34,743 nucleotides of DNA from JAVBSN01 sp031556525 (GCA_031556525.1 JAVBSS010000052.1:1-34743); one strand, 5' to 3'; positions 8,659-17,295 are shown, numbered from the stretch's first letter. Numbers and translations are program-made. The notes: generated from the letters alone by a model not told the origin.

Positions 8659-9963
8659 TTATACTACTCTAAACGAATATTTTCTAGCTAACTTTAGTCC
8701 TTGCTTAACATATCCGTCAGCACACATTTTTTCTATTATTTCGCTATATTTGTTTCCTTGATTATATATTTTATTTCTTTGATAATTAATATACTTTCTC
8801 GCACTTACGACTCCTACCCAATCAAAAAATGAGTCCATATCACTTAATATCTCTAAGGCATATTGCTTAAATGTAGTCTGTACTGATTCATCCATCATTA
8901 ATCTTATACTTTCAAAATTCTTTCTTGCTGCCAATTTATGTAGATGTATGGCTTCCTCTTGTTCCTTAGCTGAATATTTATAATCTTTTACTTGTAAAAG
9001 ATACAATACTAGTAAATGTATAAAATGTAAATCCTCCTTACAGATTCCTGTCTTATACAGTGGGTTAACATCCAACATTCTATATTCTATATGATTAATA
9101 CCATTTTCTCTTAGGTTCTCCAAAGTATTCTTTCCCTTTGGCTTTATTCTTATTGGTAAATATAATTCAGCAACAGAATACAACTCTTTATTATCAATAT
9201 ACCTGTTAATGCTATCTATATAACCTTCAACCGTTTCGTAATCTACTATTGGAACAAAATTATTCCAGTAACCATAAATACTGTTTCTCATTGAAGACAT
9301 GTCTAGATTAATTGTTTTTCCAATATCATTTTCCTCGAAAAATGAACCATCAAGTATAGGACTTGCTCCTGTCAAATATACTATTAGCCAACTAAATTTC
9401 GATGCCGTTTTTGCTACATCAAGATATAATTTGTTTTGATACTCTTTTTTTGTATATGTATCATTATTAATTTTGTAAATATTATAAGCTGTTTCTATAA
9501 AATCTTCTGAAAATGAGAAGTTAAAATGAATCCCTGAATAAGCCATTTTCTTTCTTCCATACTTTTCAGATAAGTACTCTCGATACTCTGTTCTATCTGC
9601 TTTATCTCCATCAAATTGAGCAATCCTTATCTCTTCTTCCTCTCTTATATATGGAGGATTACTAAATGGCCATAGATATTCTCTATTATTTAATTCTAAC
9701 AATTTATTTTGTGCAGAAGTTGTAATATCTTTCAAGTTAGCAACAACTTCATCTATTGAATCGTATACACCAGTAATAAATTCTACTTGACTCTCCGAAA
9801 AATCTCTATCTATCCCGTTAATTTCTCCAAAAGGATGATCCACATTCGATATATATCCTTCTTCATCTATTCTTATACTTTCCCTCTCAAGACCAAATGT
9901 AGCTCCCATCATACATTTTCTCATAGAGTTCACTGAAAAATCTACCATATTTTCTATTCCCAT
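8659..9963 (-). CDS. gshA: Glutamate-cysteine ligase, stand-alone
   Basis: The enzyme joins L-glutamate and L-cysteine with ATP to make gamma-glutamylcysteine, the first step of glutathione synthesis. Its 434 residues match the catalytic domain of the GshA/GshF-type ligase. Metal- and nucleotide-binding motifs are TFGLERESIRI (E26, E28), QVEFITGVYDS at about 58-68, YSGIHFNFSFS at about 141-151 and HIEYRMLDVNPL near 290. It is shorter than E. coli GshA (about 518 residues) and lacks the C-terminal ATP-grasp domain of GshF, so it cannot finish glutathione alone. No gshB-like gene is in the window. The ATG follows AGGATAG. It is monocistronic and shares a terminator with the kinase. The 246-bp gap upstream holds a short dyad (GCCAG...CTGGC, 10013-10032) next to a TATAAT on the minus strand. 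Confidence 0.85.
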   Translation of the reverse strand: MGIENMVDFSVNSMRKCMMGATFGLERESIRIDEEGYISNVDHPFGEINGIDRDFSESQVEFITGVYDSIDEVVANLKDITTSAQNKLLELNNREYLWPFSNPPYIREEEEIRIAQFDGDKADRTEYREYLSEKYGRKKMAYSGIHFNFSFSEDFIETAYNIYKINNDTYTKKEYQNKLYLDVAKTASKFSWLIVYLTGASPILDGSFFEENDIGKTINLDMSSMRNSIYGYWNNFVPIVDYETVEGYIDSINRYIDNKELYSVAELYLPIRIKPKGKNTLENLRENGINHIEYRMLDVNPLYKTGICKEDLHFIHLLVLYLLQVKDYKYSAKEQEEAIHLHKLAARKNFESIRLMMDESVQTTFKQYALEILSDMDSFFDWVGVVSARKYINYQRNKIYNQGNKYSEIIEKMCADGYVKQGLKLARKYSFRVV

Positions 9964-10122
9964 CTATCCTACTAATTATAATATACACCGTTTTTAATCT
10001 TGTGAATATTATAGCCAGCCCTCATGGACTGGCATAATTATTTAATCCCACATGTGCTATTAAACTACTTCATTATACGTTATTATATTACCCTTGTCTA
10101 TAAGCACATCTTATTATAAATA

Positions 10123-10151
10123 TTGATTTTATTAACCAAATAGGCTATTAT
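10123..10151 (+). promoter_or_regulatory. Promoter of trmB
   Basis: TTGATT (10123-10128), a 17-bp spacer and TATTAT (10146-10151) lie about 50 nt before the trmB start. Confidence 0.5.
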
Positions 10152-10209
10152 ATGCTGATAGATACAGTATTTAATTATATACTAGTTTTACTATTCAGGA
10201 GGAACTACA

Positions 10210-10845
10210 GTGAGATTAAGAAACATTAAAGGTTCAAGGGAATTAATAGCCAGCAGTGATTATACAGTCAAAGAGGAAACAACATTAAAAGGTAAATGGC
10301 ACGAATTTTTTGGTAACAATAATCCTATTCATATAGAAATCGGCATGGGAAAAGGACAATTTATAACTCAATTGGCTATAAACAATCCTGATATAAACTA
10401 TGTCGGCATTGAGAAATTTTCTAGTGTTCTTATTAGAGCCATTGAGAAGAGATCACAACTTGATATAGACAACCTATATTTTATCAGAATGGATGCCGAG
10501 ACAATCATGGATGTATTTGATAAGGATGAAGTTAGTCAAATATATTTGAATTTTTCTGATCCATGGCCTAAGGATAGACATGCTAAGAGAAGATTAACAT
10601 CAACTCAATTTTTTGATAGATACAATAATATACTTATTCCTGATGGTAAGGTAATATTCAAGACTGATAACCGAGACCTATTTGATTTCTCTCTTCTTCA
10701 AGTGCCTGAAGCTAATTGGAATATAGATAGTTACACTTACGATTTGCATAATAGCGAATATGCTGAAGGTAATATCATGACTGAATATGAAGCTAAGTTT
10801 TCAGCTGAAGGCAAGCCTATCAACAGACTTGTAGCTAGTAGATAA
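10210..10845 (+). CDS. trmB: tRNA (guanine-N7-)-methyltransferase
   Basis: The enzyme methylates G46 in the variable loop of tRNA with S-adenosylmethionine. Its 211 residues are the family's normal size. The SAM-binding motif is HIEIGMGKGQF at about 36-46, and the signature YLNFSDPWPKDRHAKRRL near 116-133 carries the catalytic Asp and the tRNA-binding basic residues. KTDNRDLF and TEYEAKF are also typical. The start is GTG at 10210 behind a perfect AGGAGG. A 47-codon gene and tRNA-Lys follow on the same strand. Confidence 0.96.
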   Translation: MRLRNIKGSRELIASSDYTVKEETTLKGKWHEFFGNNNPIHIEIGMGKGQFITQLAINNPDINYVGIEKFSSVLIRAIEKRSQLDIDNLYFIRMDAETIMDVFDKDEVSQIYLNFSDPWPKDRHAKRRLTSTQFFDRYNNILIPDGKVIFKTDNRDLFDFSLLQVPEANWNIDSYTYDLHNSEYAEGNIMTEYEAKFSAEGKPINRLVASR

Positions 10846-10897
10846 AAGTATCAATATCATTTTTATAGAATATTATATTATAAAAACAGGTGTTATT

Positions 10898-11041
10898 ATG
10901 GCTACTTCTAAAAACCATACTGCTACCAAATTGAATTCAAGACTCTACGGAAACAAAAAAATATATAAGACGTTATACAATGTAGGTTCAGGTTTCGAGG
11001 AAGTAAAAAAGACCCTTAGTCAACTCGAAAAAAAACTTTAA
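10898..11041 (+). CDS. Small basic protein of 47 residues, unknown
   Basis: ATG at 10898 follows AGGTG (10888-10892) with 5-nt spacing. The frame runs to TAA at 11039-11041 and encodes a basic peptide starting MATSKNHTATKLNSRLYG and ending TLSQLEKKL. It lies 52 bp behind trmB and directly ahead of a perfect 16-bp terminator, so the transcript boundary fits a trmB-small ORF unit. The central YKTLYNVGSGFEEVKK looks like a short amphipathic helix. I do not recognise the family. The ribosome binding site and terminator placement are what support it as a gene. Confidence 0.55.
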   Translation: MATSKNHTATKLNSRLYGNKKIYKTLYNVGSGFEEVKKTLSQLEKKL

Positions 11042-11047
11042 ATTATC

Positions 11048-11100
11048 AATCCCATATAATATTAGACAGAATTTTATTTTCTTCAATATTATATGGGATT
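11048..11100 (+). terminator. Terminator of the trmB unit
   Basis: A perfect 16-bp stem (11048-11063 with 11085-11100) has a 21-nt loop and is followed by TTTTATATG and a T7 run. It separates trmB and the small gene from tRNA-Lys. Confidence 0.85.
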
Positions 11101-11127
11101 TTATATGTTATTTTTTTAATTTAGGGC

Positions 11128-11156
11128 TTGCATTTTCTTTTTCTATGTTATATAAT
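11128..11156 (+). promoter_or_regulatory. Promoter of tRNA-Lys
   Basis: TTGCAT (11128-11133), exactly 17 bp and a perfect TATAAT (11151-11156) predict a start near 11163, 28 nt before the mature tRNA. Confidence 0.75.
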
Positions 11157-11162
11157 CATTTT

Positions 11163-11182
11163 TGTTGCTATACAAAGCAACA
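11163..11182 (+). other. 5' leader hairpin of pre-tRNA-Lys
   Basis: TGTTGCT (11163-11169) and AGCAACA (11176-11182) form a perfect 7-bp stem with a 6-nt loop, starting at the predicted transcription start. An 8-nt linker CACTATAT leads to the mature 5' end. The tRNA-Arg leader has the same plan. Confidence 0.5.
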
Positions 11183-11190
11183 CACTATAT

Positions 11191-11263
11191 GCGCTTCTAG
11201 CTCATTCGGTAGAGCACCTGACTCTTAATCAGGGTGTGCAGGGTTCGAATCCCTGGAGGCGCA
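11191..11263 (+). tRNA. tRNA-Lys (CTT)
   Basis: The cloverleaf is complete. Acceptor GCGCTTC (11191-11197) pairs with GAGGCGC (11256-11262), with discriminator A11263. The anticodon stem CCTGA/TCAGG holds the loop CTCTTAA with anticodon CTT at 11224-11226. The T arm is CAGGG-TTCGAAT-CCCTG. It reads AAG codons. The 3' CCA is not encoded. It is a single tRNA gene with its own promoter and terminator. Confidence 0.97.
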
Positions 11264-11270
11264 TTAATGA

Positions 11271-11314
11271 AGGCTGAGGACTTTACTTGATAAGGTTTTC
11301 GGTCTTTTTATTTT
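11271..11314 (+). terminator. Terminator of tRNA-Lys
   Basis: A 15-bp stem rich in G-U pairs (11271-11285 with 11291-11305) has a CTTGA loop and is followed by TTTTATTTT. The G-U pairs mean it works well only as plus-strand RNA. Confidence 0.7.
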
Positions 11315-11331
11315 ACCAAAAACCTATACCC

Positions 11332-13140
11332 CTATTCTTTATTTATCAATATGTTTATATATTCGTACATAGTGCTTGGTTCGCTATTTTCAACAAACAC
11401 ACTCTTGGCTAATATAGGCATATCCGTAATTATATTATCAACACCTAGTCTCTGACATCTGGTAAGCTCTGATACTGTATTTACCGTCCACGCATGTATC
11501 TCTTTTCCATTTTCATGTATTTTCATAACTTTACTCTTAGTTATAAATCCTGATCTCATGCTATAGAAATCTATATAATCATCATTATATTCATTTTCAT
11601 AATCATAAGTTATTATTTTTCCCGTTGGAATATCAGCATTAATATTTTTAACTTCAATTAATACCTCTTCTGTGGTGGAAGATATAACACATTTGTCTAC
11701 TATCTCATATTCCTCTATTATCTCCATTACGTGCTCAGTAATATCTGGTGTGTTTTTATTATATTTAATTTCGATATTCAACACTATTTTTTTATCTTTG
11801 CAATACTCTAATACTTCTTCAAATCTAGGTATCTTTGTATTTATATATTTCTTACCCCGCCATTCTCCTACATCTAATCTATACAACTCGTCGTATGAGG
11901 TATTCCATATCTTAAGAGATTTTCCTGTAGTTCTTGTAGCTTTTGCATCATGCATAAGAACGAGTATACCATCTGACGTTTCTCTAACATCAAACTCAAT
12001 ATAATCAGCCATACTTTCAATCGCCAGTTCTATTGCTGGCATAGTATTTTCAGGAGCGTCCAATGATGATCCTCGATGCGCTGTAACATACATATAATTT
12101 TTGCTATATGAAAATATGTCCTTCTCGTTATTCACAACATACAGCGCATTAACGCCTAAAAGAATGATTGTAGTTAGCATCATGCATACAAAGAACATGT
12201 CCCTCTTTCTATTTATTCCCCTATGCTCTAACAGTGGTATCTCTATACTAGAATTTTCTTGTTTTCTATAATATAGATATACTGTAAGGCTTACATTCAA
12301 CATAATGCTTAATATAGTATATCCTACCAATAAAACAAATCTAATATTATCACATATAATCATGGCTAGATTCAATCTTATTAATACATCTACATATTCT
12401 TTTAATAGATTAACCGACACTATATTTAAACCTATTAGCATGGCATAAAATCCGCCTATTAATATTGCATTTAGCAATATATATTTAAATAAAAATGATA
12501 CTATATTCTTTTTCCACAATCCAAAACTTCGCTTTATACTTTTGGGAAAAGACTTCTTCTCAAAATACATAAACAGTGGTGTAAATATCACACTCAAACC
12601 TATTAAGACCAAAAAGGCTATTGCTACATATATCCAATTACCCACCTTATGACTTTTCAAAAACAGTCTAATTGATGTTAGATAAGTATTGTTCAGTATT
12701 ATATATTGATATATGCCAAATAAACATACAACAATGGTTATGTATGTTATTAATATAAGTACAGGGATCCATCTCCATATATATATCGTTTTAATATTTG
12801 CCATTCCATAATATATCATATCTGAAAATGACAATACGTTTCCTCTATATGTAGCTCTATAAGTTACAAACAACACATTTGCTTCAAAGAGAATAAATAC
12901 GCCCACAAGAACTATTGCTATTGCAATAAATATCATACCCTCTGTGGTTGAAAATACTTTACTTATATTCTCTTTGGTAAGATAACTATAGCCCATAGTT
13001 TTTAGTAAGTTCTTTACCCCTTCATTGTATATACGCTTTATTAGAAAAAATGCTACTGTATTAAACATACCTAGAAATGCTACTACATTAAAAAAGTTGG
13101 TAGTAAACATTTTTCTCAAACTAGGTGCTTTATTATTCAT
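11332..13140 (-). CDS. Membrane-fused glycerophosphodiester phosphodiesterase
   Basis: The enzyme hydrolyses glycerophosphodiesters to glycerol-3-phosphate and an alcohol. The N-terminal ~340 residues form about eight membrane helices of the GPDPase_memb type. The C-terminal part is a TIM-barrel GDPD domain with catalytic H355-R356 (TAHRGSSLDAPENT), E364, N365, E382 and D384 (YIEFDV), H397-D398 (LMHD) and NIEIKYN further on, so it looks active. The frame opens with TTG at 13161, but that codon has no ribosome binding site. ATG at 13140, preceded by AAAGGA, is preferred and gives 602 residues. It follows the unknown membrane gene 13172-14263 closely on the same strand. The orientation suggests action on lipid head groups or teichoic-acid-like polymers at the membrane. 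Confidence 0.9.
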   Translation of the reverse strand: MNNKAPSLRKMFTTNFFNVVAFLGMFNTVAFFLIKRIYNEGVKNLLKTMGYSYLTKENISKVFSTTEGMIFIAIAIVLVGVFILFEANVLFVTYRATYRGNVLSFSDMIYYGMANIKTIYIWRWIPVLILITYITIVVCLFGIYQYIILNNTYLTSIRLFLKSHKVGNWIYVAIAFLVLIGLSVIFTPLFMYFEKKSFPKSIKRSFGLWKKNIVSFLFKYILLNAILIGGFYAMLIGLNIVSVNLLKEYVDVLIRLNLAMIICDNIRFVLLVGYTILSIMLNVSLTVYLYYRKQENSSIEIPLLEHRGINRKRDMFFVCMMLTTIILLGVNALYVVNNEKDIFSYSKNYMYVTAHRGSSLDAPENTMPAIELAIESMADYIEFDVRETSDGILVLMHDAKATRTTGKSLKIWNTSYDELYRLDVGEWRGKKYINTKIPRFEEVLEYCKDKKIVLNIEIKYNKNTPDITEHVMEIIEEYEIVDKCVISSTTEEVLIEVKNINADIPTGKIITYDYENEYNDDYIDFYSMRSGFITKSKVMKIHENGKEIHAWTVNTVSELTRCQRLGVDNIITDMPILAKSVFVENSEPSTMYEYINILINKE

Positions 13141-13171
13141 ATATTTTGCTTTTCCTTTCAAGCATAATTAA

Positions 13172-14263
13172 TTACCCAAATAACTCTATTCCTTGAAATA
13201 TTACTCCTATTAGAGGGATTATTATTGATAATACAATAAATAATTTATTTGCAAAAGATGTCTCTACGGGACTTTGATTTATAATACTATTTCTTTTATC
13301 TATAATTATATCTTTTTCTTCTTTACTTATAGCTATTTTACCAAGTTGATTATTAAAATCCAATATTAAAGCTTGTTTTTGTTTTTTCATAAAATTAAAA
13401 AGTTCTTGCAGTGGTATATAAGCAATTACCACAATCAATAATACAGCTAAAACAAGTATAAATGCATTTATATCATCGTAAAAAACACTGTATACCTCGT
13501 AGTTAATGGATATATTATCCTGTAATATAAATAATATAGAAACTATAATATAAAATAACCCATAAGAAAATGTAGATATTAAAATATCTACTGACTTTAT
13601 AATACTTATATTTTTATTAAAGTCTTGATAATTATATAATATGGCGTTATCCTTAATACTCCAAAAAATAATGCCTCCACTTGATATAGCCATTCCTAAT
13701 AAAGATAATGAATGATACCATGTCAATCCCAAAAATATACAATAACATAATCTTTCACTGCTATTTAACTGAAATGACCATATTCTAATACCACTGTTAA
13801 GTGATATTTTATAAAAACTATATCCAGCTATATATCCTACAATAAATAAAACAATTCCAATTATAATGGAAAATACAAATTTTTCAGTATTTTTTTCTTC
13901 TGTATCTATTATTTCATTATAATAATCCTCTTTAGTAGCCAACTTTAACCACTCATCAACTTTCGAAGAATAATAACTTGATAGAAAATAAGAAACAAAA
14001 TATAAAACTGATAATCCTATACTATTACTAAAATCTTTTACATATGATAATAATTTTGTATCTCCACTCCAAAAAACTTCTTCCTTCATCATATTAATTA
14101 CATTTAGTGAATACATTATTATTGGTATCGCAATATATAACCAGTTAAATAATATAGATCCACTTAATTTTTTACGAAGATTTACTACTATATTTGCATT
14201 TCTAAAAACTTGAAAAGACAAAATATAAAAAATAATATGCTTCTTTGCACTATTAGTATTCAT
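13172..14263 (-). CDS. Multi-pass membrane protein, unknown
   Basis: This 363-residue protein has about six or seven hydrophobic helices (near 38-58, 82-102, 130-152, 178-205, 232-253, 268-290 and 340-360) and polar loops rich in Asn, Lys and Ile. A cytoplasmic-looking basic helical stretch (KKQKQALILDFNNQLGKIAISKEEKD) precedes the last helix. ATG follows AAGGATG. It lies about 31 bp ahead of the phosphodiesterase, so the two are probably co-transcribed. I do not recognise the family and no catalytic motif is visible. It is very AT-rich, more so than its neighbours, which fits an accessory gene. Confidence 0.7.
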   Translation of the reverse strand: MNTNSAKKHIIFYILSFQVFRNANIVVNLRKKLSGSILFNWLYIAIPIIMYSLNVINMMKEEVFWSGDTKLLSYVKDFSNSIGLSVLYFVSYFLSSYYSSKVDEWLKLATKEDYYNEIIDTEEKNTEKFVFSIIIGIVLFIVGYIAGYSFYKISLNSGIRIWSFQLNSSERLCYCIFLGLTWYHSLSLLGMAISSGGIIFWSIKDNAILYNYQDFNKNISIIKSVDILISTFSYGLFYIIVSILFILQDNISINYEVYSVFYDDINAFILVLAVLLIVVIAYIPLQELFNFMKKQKQALILDFNNQLGKIAISKEEKDIIIDKRNSIINQSPVETSFANKLFIVLSIIIPLIGVIFQGIELFG

Positions 14264-14592
14264 TTTGCATCCTTGTATAATATAGCTATAGACAATTTAC
14301 TATACATTTTCCTTCCTCTGTTATTTTTATATTATCGTTTATAATGGCTCTAGATTTAATTATAGACTTCCCAATTTACACCATCAGTCTTATGTTATTT
14401 ATCAGCATTTCAATCTATATGCATCCTAGATATTTTCAAATTGTAATATTATTAATAAGACAAAATTAGAAAATAACAGTTTTATTATATCACAACATCG
14501 CTTACATTGATAGTTTTTTGACCTTTGTTGACACTTCCAAATATATGTACTAAAATATAGTTTGACTATAAAAGCCCAGTGAGGAAATACTG
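14264..14592. other. Divergent intergenic region of 329 bp
   Basis: The region separates the minus-strand membrane gene from the plus-strand carboxypeptidase. It is strongly AT-rich. The only clear element is the carboxypeptidase promoter at its right end. I see no convincing promoter for the minus-strand gene, no structured RNA and no small gene with a ribosome binding site. Confidence 0.6.
14528..14556 (+). promoter_or_regulatory. Promoter of the D,D-carboxypeptidase gene
   Basis: A perfect TTGACA (14528-14533), exactly 17 bp and TAAAAT (14551-14556) predict a start near 14563 and a leader of about 30 nt with GAGG just before the ATG. Confidence 0.8.
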
Positions 14593-15981
14593 ATGAAAAA
14601 ATTATCAATTTTAATTATATCTCTGTTTTTGACACTTCTATGTTCATCTGTAGTGTATGCTACTTCTACATCAAACGAAGAAGGCGATGACTCAAGTTCT
14701 GTAGAGATTTTTACCACAGAATATCCCGACGACCCATCAAGAGAGCCTAGTATTGTAGCCGAAGCTGCTATAATAATGGATGCAAAAACAGGACAAATAT
14801 TATACGAGAAAAACATTTATGATGCATATTATCCAGCAAGTATAACCAAAGTATTAACTATGCTTGTTGCTCTTGAAAACTGCAATAATTTTTCTGAAAC
14901 TGTTACCTTTTCTGATAATGCAATTTGGGGTATAGAACGTGATAGTAGCCATATTGCCTTAGATGTAGGTGAACAAATTAGTGTTGAAGATTGCCTATAT
15001 GCCATTAGTGTAGTCTCTGCTAATGAGGCAGCATATGGTCTTGCAGAGCATATTGGTGGAGACTTAACTGGATTCACGGATATGATGAACAAAAAGGTTG
15101 AAGACTTAGGTGGCGTTAACTCTCATTTTGCCAATGCTAATGGTCTTCACGATCCTGACCATTATACTTGCGCTTACGATATGGCCCTTATTACAAAAGA
15201 TGCTTTAAGATATAAGATGTTTAGAGAATTAACCTCTGGTAAATCATATATAATTCCTTCTACAAATAAAAAAGAAGATACTCGCGAATTGTATTCAAAA
15301 AACAAGATTTTAAAATCTTCTTCTGAGTACTATTATGAATTTGCTGAAGGTAGCAAGACTGGATACACAACAGATAGTTTAAATACCCTTGTAACTTATG
15401 CAAAAAAAGATGACTTGGAATTAATATGTGTTATCTTACGTTGCCACAAGTCATACAACGCATATACTGATACTAGAGCATTATTTAAATATTGTTATAA
15501 CAACTATAAGGTATCTTATCCTCTATCTGATTTTACCTTTGATACATTGAACGATTCTTCAAATGATTATATAACAAAGAACTTTAATAATACTATTGAA
15601 CATGATACTTTATCATATACAGTAGATAAATCTTATTCAATATTGATACCAAGTAGTGCTGATGTTTCTCAAATCACAAAGCAGGTAGAGATTTTTGATA
15701 AACCTGATGATGCTGGATATGCTGGTAAGATAACGTTGGTATACGGCGAACAACTTTTGGGAGAAGTTCCTGTCCTTTATGACAATCTATCAACTAGCCT
15801 TAATCCATATGCTGATAAAGAGGAACTGTTAACAGAAACCTCTTCCAAGAAAACAATATTTATTATAATAGGAATCATTTTAGTTGTAATTCTACTAATA
15901 CTTTTAATTATAAAAATCACATTACATTCTCAAAGAAGGCGACGTCGCCGAAGTAGACGACGAAACGATTATTACTTCTAA
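14593..15981 (+). CDS. D-alanyl-D-alanine carboxypeptidase (PBP5/DacF type)
   Basis: This penicillin-binding protein removes the terminal D-Ala from peptidoglycan pentapeptides. It has 462 residues, with a signal peptide at 1-23 (cut near VYATS). The S11 peptidase domain carries all three active-site motifs: S83-I-T-K86, S142-A-N144 and K255-T-G257. A second beta-rich domain (about 300-395, PBP5_C-like) follows, then a true membrane helix (KKTIFIIIGIILVVILLILLII, about 416-437) and a cytoplasmic tail with a run of arginines (QRRRRRRSRRR). Classical PBP5 ends in an amphipathic helix instead. It has its own strong promoter and shares a terminator with the convergent gene. DacA and DacF cannot be told apart by sequence alone. 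Confidence 0.93.
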   Translation: MKKLSILIISLFLTLLCSSVVYATSTSNEEGDDSSSVEIFTTEYPDDPSREPSIVAEAAIIMDAKTGQILYEKNIYDAYYPASITKVLTMLVALENCNNFSETVTFSDNAIWGIERDSSHIALDVGEQISVEDCLYAISVVSANEAAYGLAEHIGGDLTGFTDMMNKKVEDLGGVNSHFANANGLHDPDHYTCAYDMALITKDALRYKMFRELTSGKSYIIPSTNKKEDTRELYSKNKILKSSSEYYYEFAEGSKTGYTTDSLNTLVTYAKKDDLELICVILRCHKSYNAYTDTRALFKYCYNNYKVSYPLSDFTFDTLNDSSNDYITKNFNNTIEHDTLSYTVDKSYSILIPSSADVSQITKQVEIFDKPDDAGYAGKITLVYGEQLLGEVPVLYDNLSTSLNPYADKEELLTETSSKKTIFIIIGIILVVILLILLIIKITLHSQRRRRRRSRRRNDYYF

Positions 15982-16029
15982 AAAATGAAGCTATCACGCT
16001 AATTTCTTAGTGCGATAGCTCCATTTTTT
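15982..16029. terminator. Bidirectional terminator
   Basis: The stem pairs 15989-16000 with 16009-16020 (12 positions, one mismatch, one G-U) and has an 8-nt loop. It is extended by AATG/CATT and flanked by an A run on the left and a T run on the right. It serves the convergent genes on both sides. Confidence 0.8.
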
Positions 16030-17052
16030 TTAATAAGGAATATCAAAAGGAACTTCCTGTGTACGTACAGTATATATCATTGTAGATAGAGTAAATAACG
16101 TTCCCGAAATCACAATTGGTATCCATGAATATTGCCATGTATGGAATACCATTCCCCATAACAAACATGCTACTACACCAACTCCAAATAATACCTGAAC
16201 TACTATCTCTAAAACCTCATCCGCTTTTTTCTCTTTAAATTTTCTATGCCATATAGTTCCATAAAGTACAAATTCATAACACTCTCTCATTAATTTATAA
16301 TTAACCATTATTAAAATGCCAAATGCTAATATAACAAGCATTGCACATATTGAAAAACCACCATAACTCTCTAATGCAGGATCCGAATCCGCCTTGACCC
16401 TTAACACTATTACTGGTACCACCGACAATAACATTAACAATTTTCCGATTGCCTCTATTGATTCAGCATTTATTAAAAAATTTTTATATCGTTCTTGTAA
16501 TATATAGTACATATCTTCCTTAATTACAATTCTACTATTAGTAATCTTCATATGCTTATTTATTATTGCTGCAGACTCCGCAAAGTTACTTAATGAGATT
16601 ATCATAATTATAGCCGATACAAAATAACAGAGTGTGGCATATATTCCAGTTGGCATAAAAGATGTCGATCCTCTCATTATCCCCCATGCAGCAGCCGATA
16701 AAATTACAGCAGATCCTATGATAAGACCGCAAATCCCTGTAGCTAATTGCCCTATCCATTTTTTACTGTCTCTTATATGCTTATCAATAACCTCCTCGCT
16801 TAATTCTATCAGAAGTTTTGGAAACCCTATACTTCTACCATTCTTGAAAATGCTTTCCGTCTCCTCCAGATGCTTATCTAATTTTTCTAGTTCCATCCTT
16901 TCCATCTTTTTCATTTCTCTAGTCTTGCGCGCAACGTGTTTCTTTGCTTCTATTTCCTTATTTATAGAAGCGTCATTTAGTCCTTCTAGTTTTAAGTGTA
17001 TATCAAATTCCTGCCATGCTATTTTTGAAGCAAAATCTTTGTATGCATCCAT
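16030..17052 (-). CDS. Membrane protein with N-terminal coiled coil, unknown
   Basis: The protein has about 340 residues. The N-terminal ~95 residues are charged and helical (KKHVARKTREMKKMERMELE, then KLDKHLEETESIF), followed by about six hydrophobic helices (near 102-124, 134-156, 200-222, 232-254, 285-305 and 312-332). No catalytic motif is visible and I do not recognise the family. The frame allows ATG at 17058, but GAGGG directly abuts it. The ATG at 17052 has the proper 6-nt spacing and is preferred. The gene stands alone, with a promoter at 17159-17187 and a shared terminator at 15982-16029. Confidence 0.7.
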   Translation of the reverse strand: MDAYKDFASKIAWQEFDIHLKLEGLNDASINKEIEAKKHVARKTREMKKMERMELEKLDKHLEETESIFKNGRSIGFPKLLIELSEEVIDKHIRDSKKWIGQLATGICGLIIGSAVILSAAAWGIMRGSTSFMPTGIYATLCYFVSAIIMIISLSNFAESAAIINKHMKITNSRIVIKEDMYYILQERYKNFLINAESIEAIGKLLMLLSVVPVIVLRVKADSDPALESYGGFSICAMLVILAFGILIMVNYKLMRECYEFVLYGTIWHRKFKEKKADEVLEIVVQVLFGVGVVACLLWGMVFHTWQYSWIPIVISGTLFTLSTMIYTVRTQEVPFDIPY

Positions 17053-17158
17053 ATTCATCCCTCTTCTTTCTTTTATTTTTACAGTATTTAATCAACAAAA
17101 ACATGATTTTTATCAAATTTTCCACTTTTTGATTATTACATTCGTAATTGCTAATAAA

Positions 17159-17187
17159 AATTTACCATATTTTAACTACTAAGTCAA
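17159..17187 (-). promoter_or_regulatory. Promoter of the coiled-coil membrane gene
   Basis: On the minus strand TTGACT (17182-17187) and TAAATT (17159-17164) are separated by 17 bp. The leader would be about 100 nt. Confidence 0.5.
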
Positions 17188-17235
17188 GTTTTTTTACAAA
17201 TTTTTTATATTTTATATAAATTATGCTTTTATCTT

Positions 17236-17263
17236 TTGTCAATATCGTTTATGATAGTAAATA
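17236..17263 (+). promoter_or_regulatory. Possible promoter of the DegS-like gene
   Basis: TTGTCA (17236-17241), a 16-bp spacer and TAAATA (17258-17263) precede AAAGGAG and the ATG at 17296. The upstream extension of the open frame overlaps this element, another reason to prefer the internal start. Confidence 0.4.
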
Positions 17264-17295
17264 GGTGTATTTTACTACTTACAAAGGAGAAAGCT

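Noticed and set aside
17236..17295. 20-residue upstream extension of the DegS-like protein
   Set aside because: No ribosome binding site precedes 17236 and the stretch overlaps a promoter-like element. ATG 17296 has AAAGGAG.
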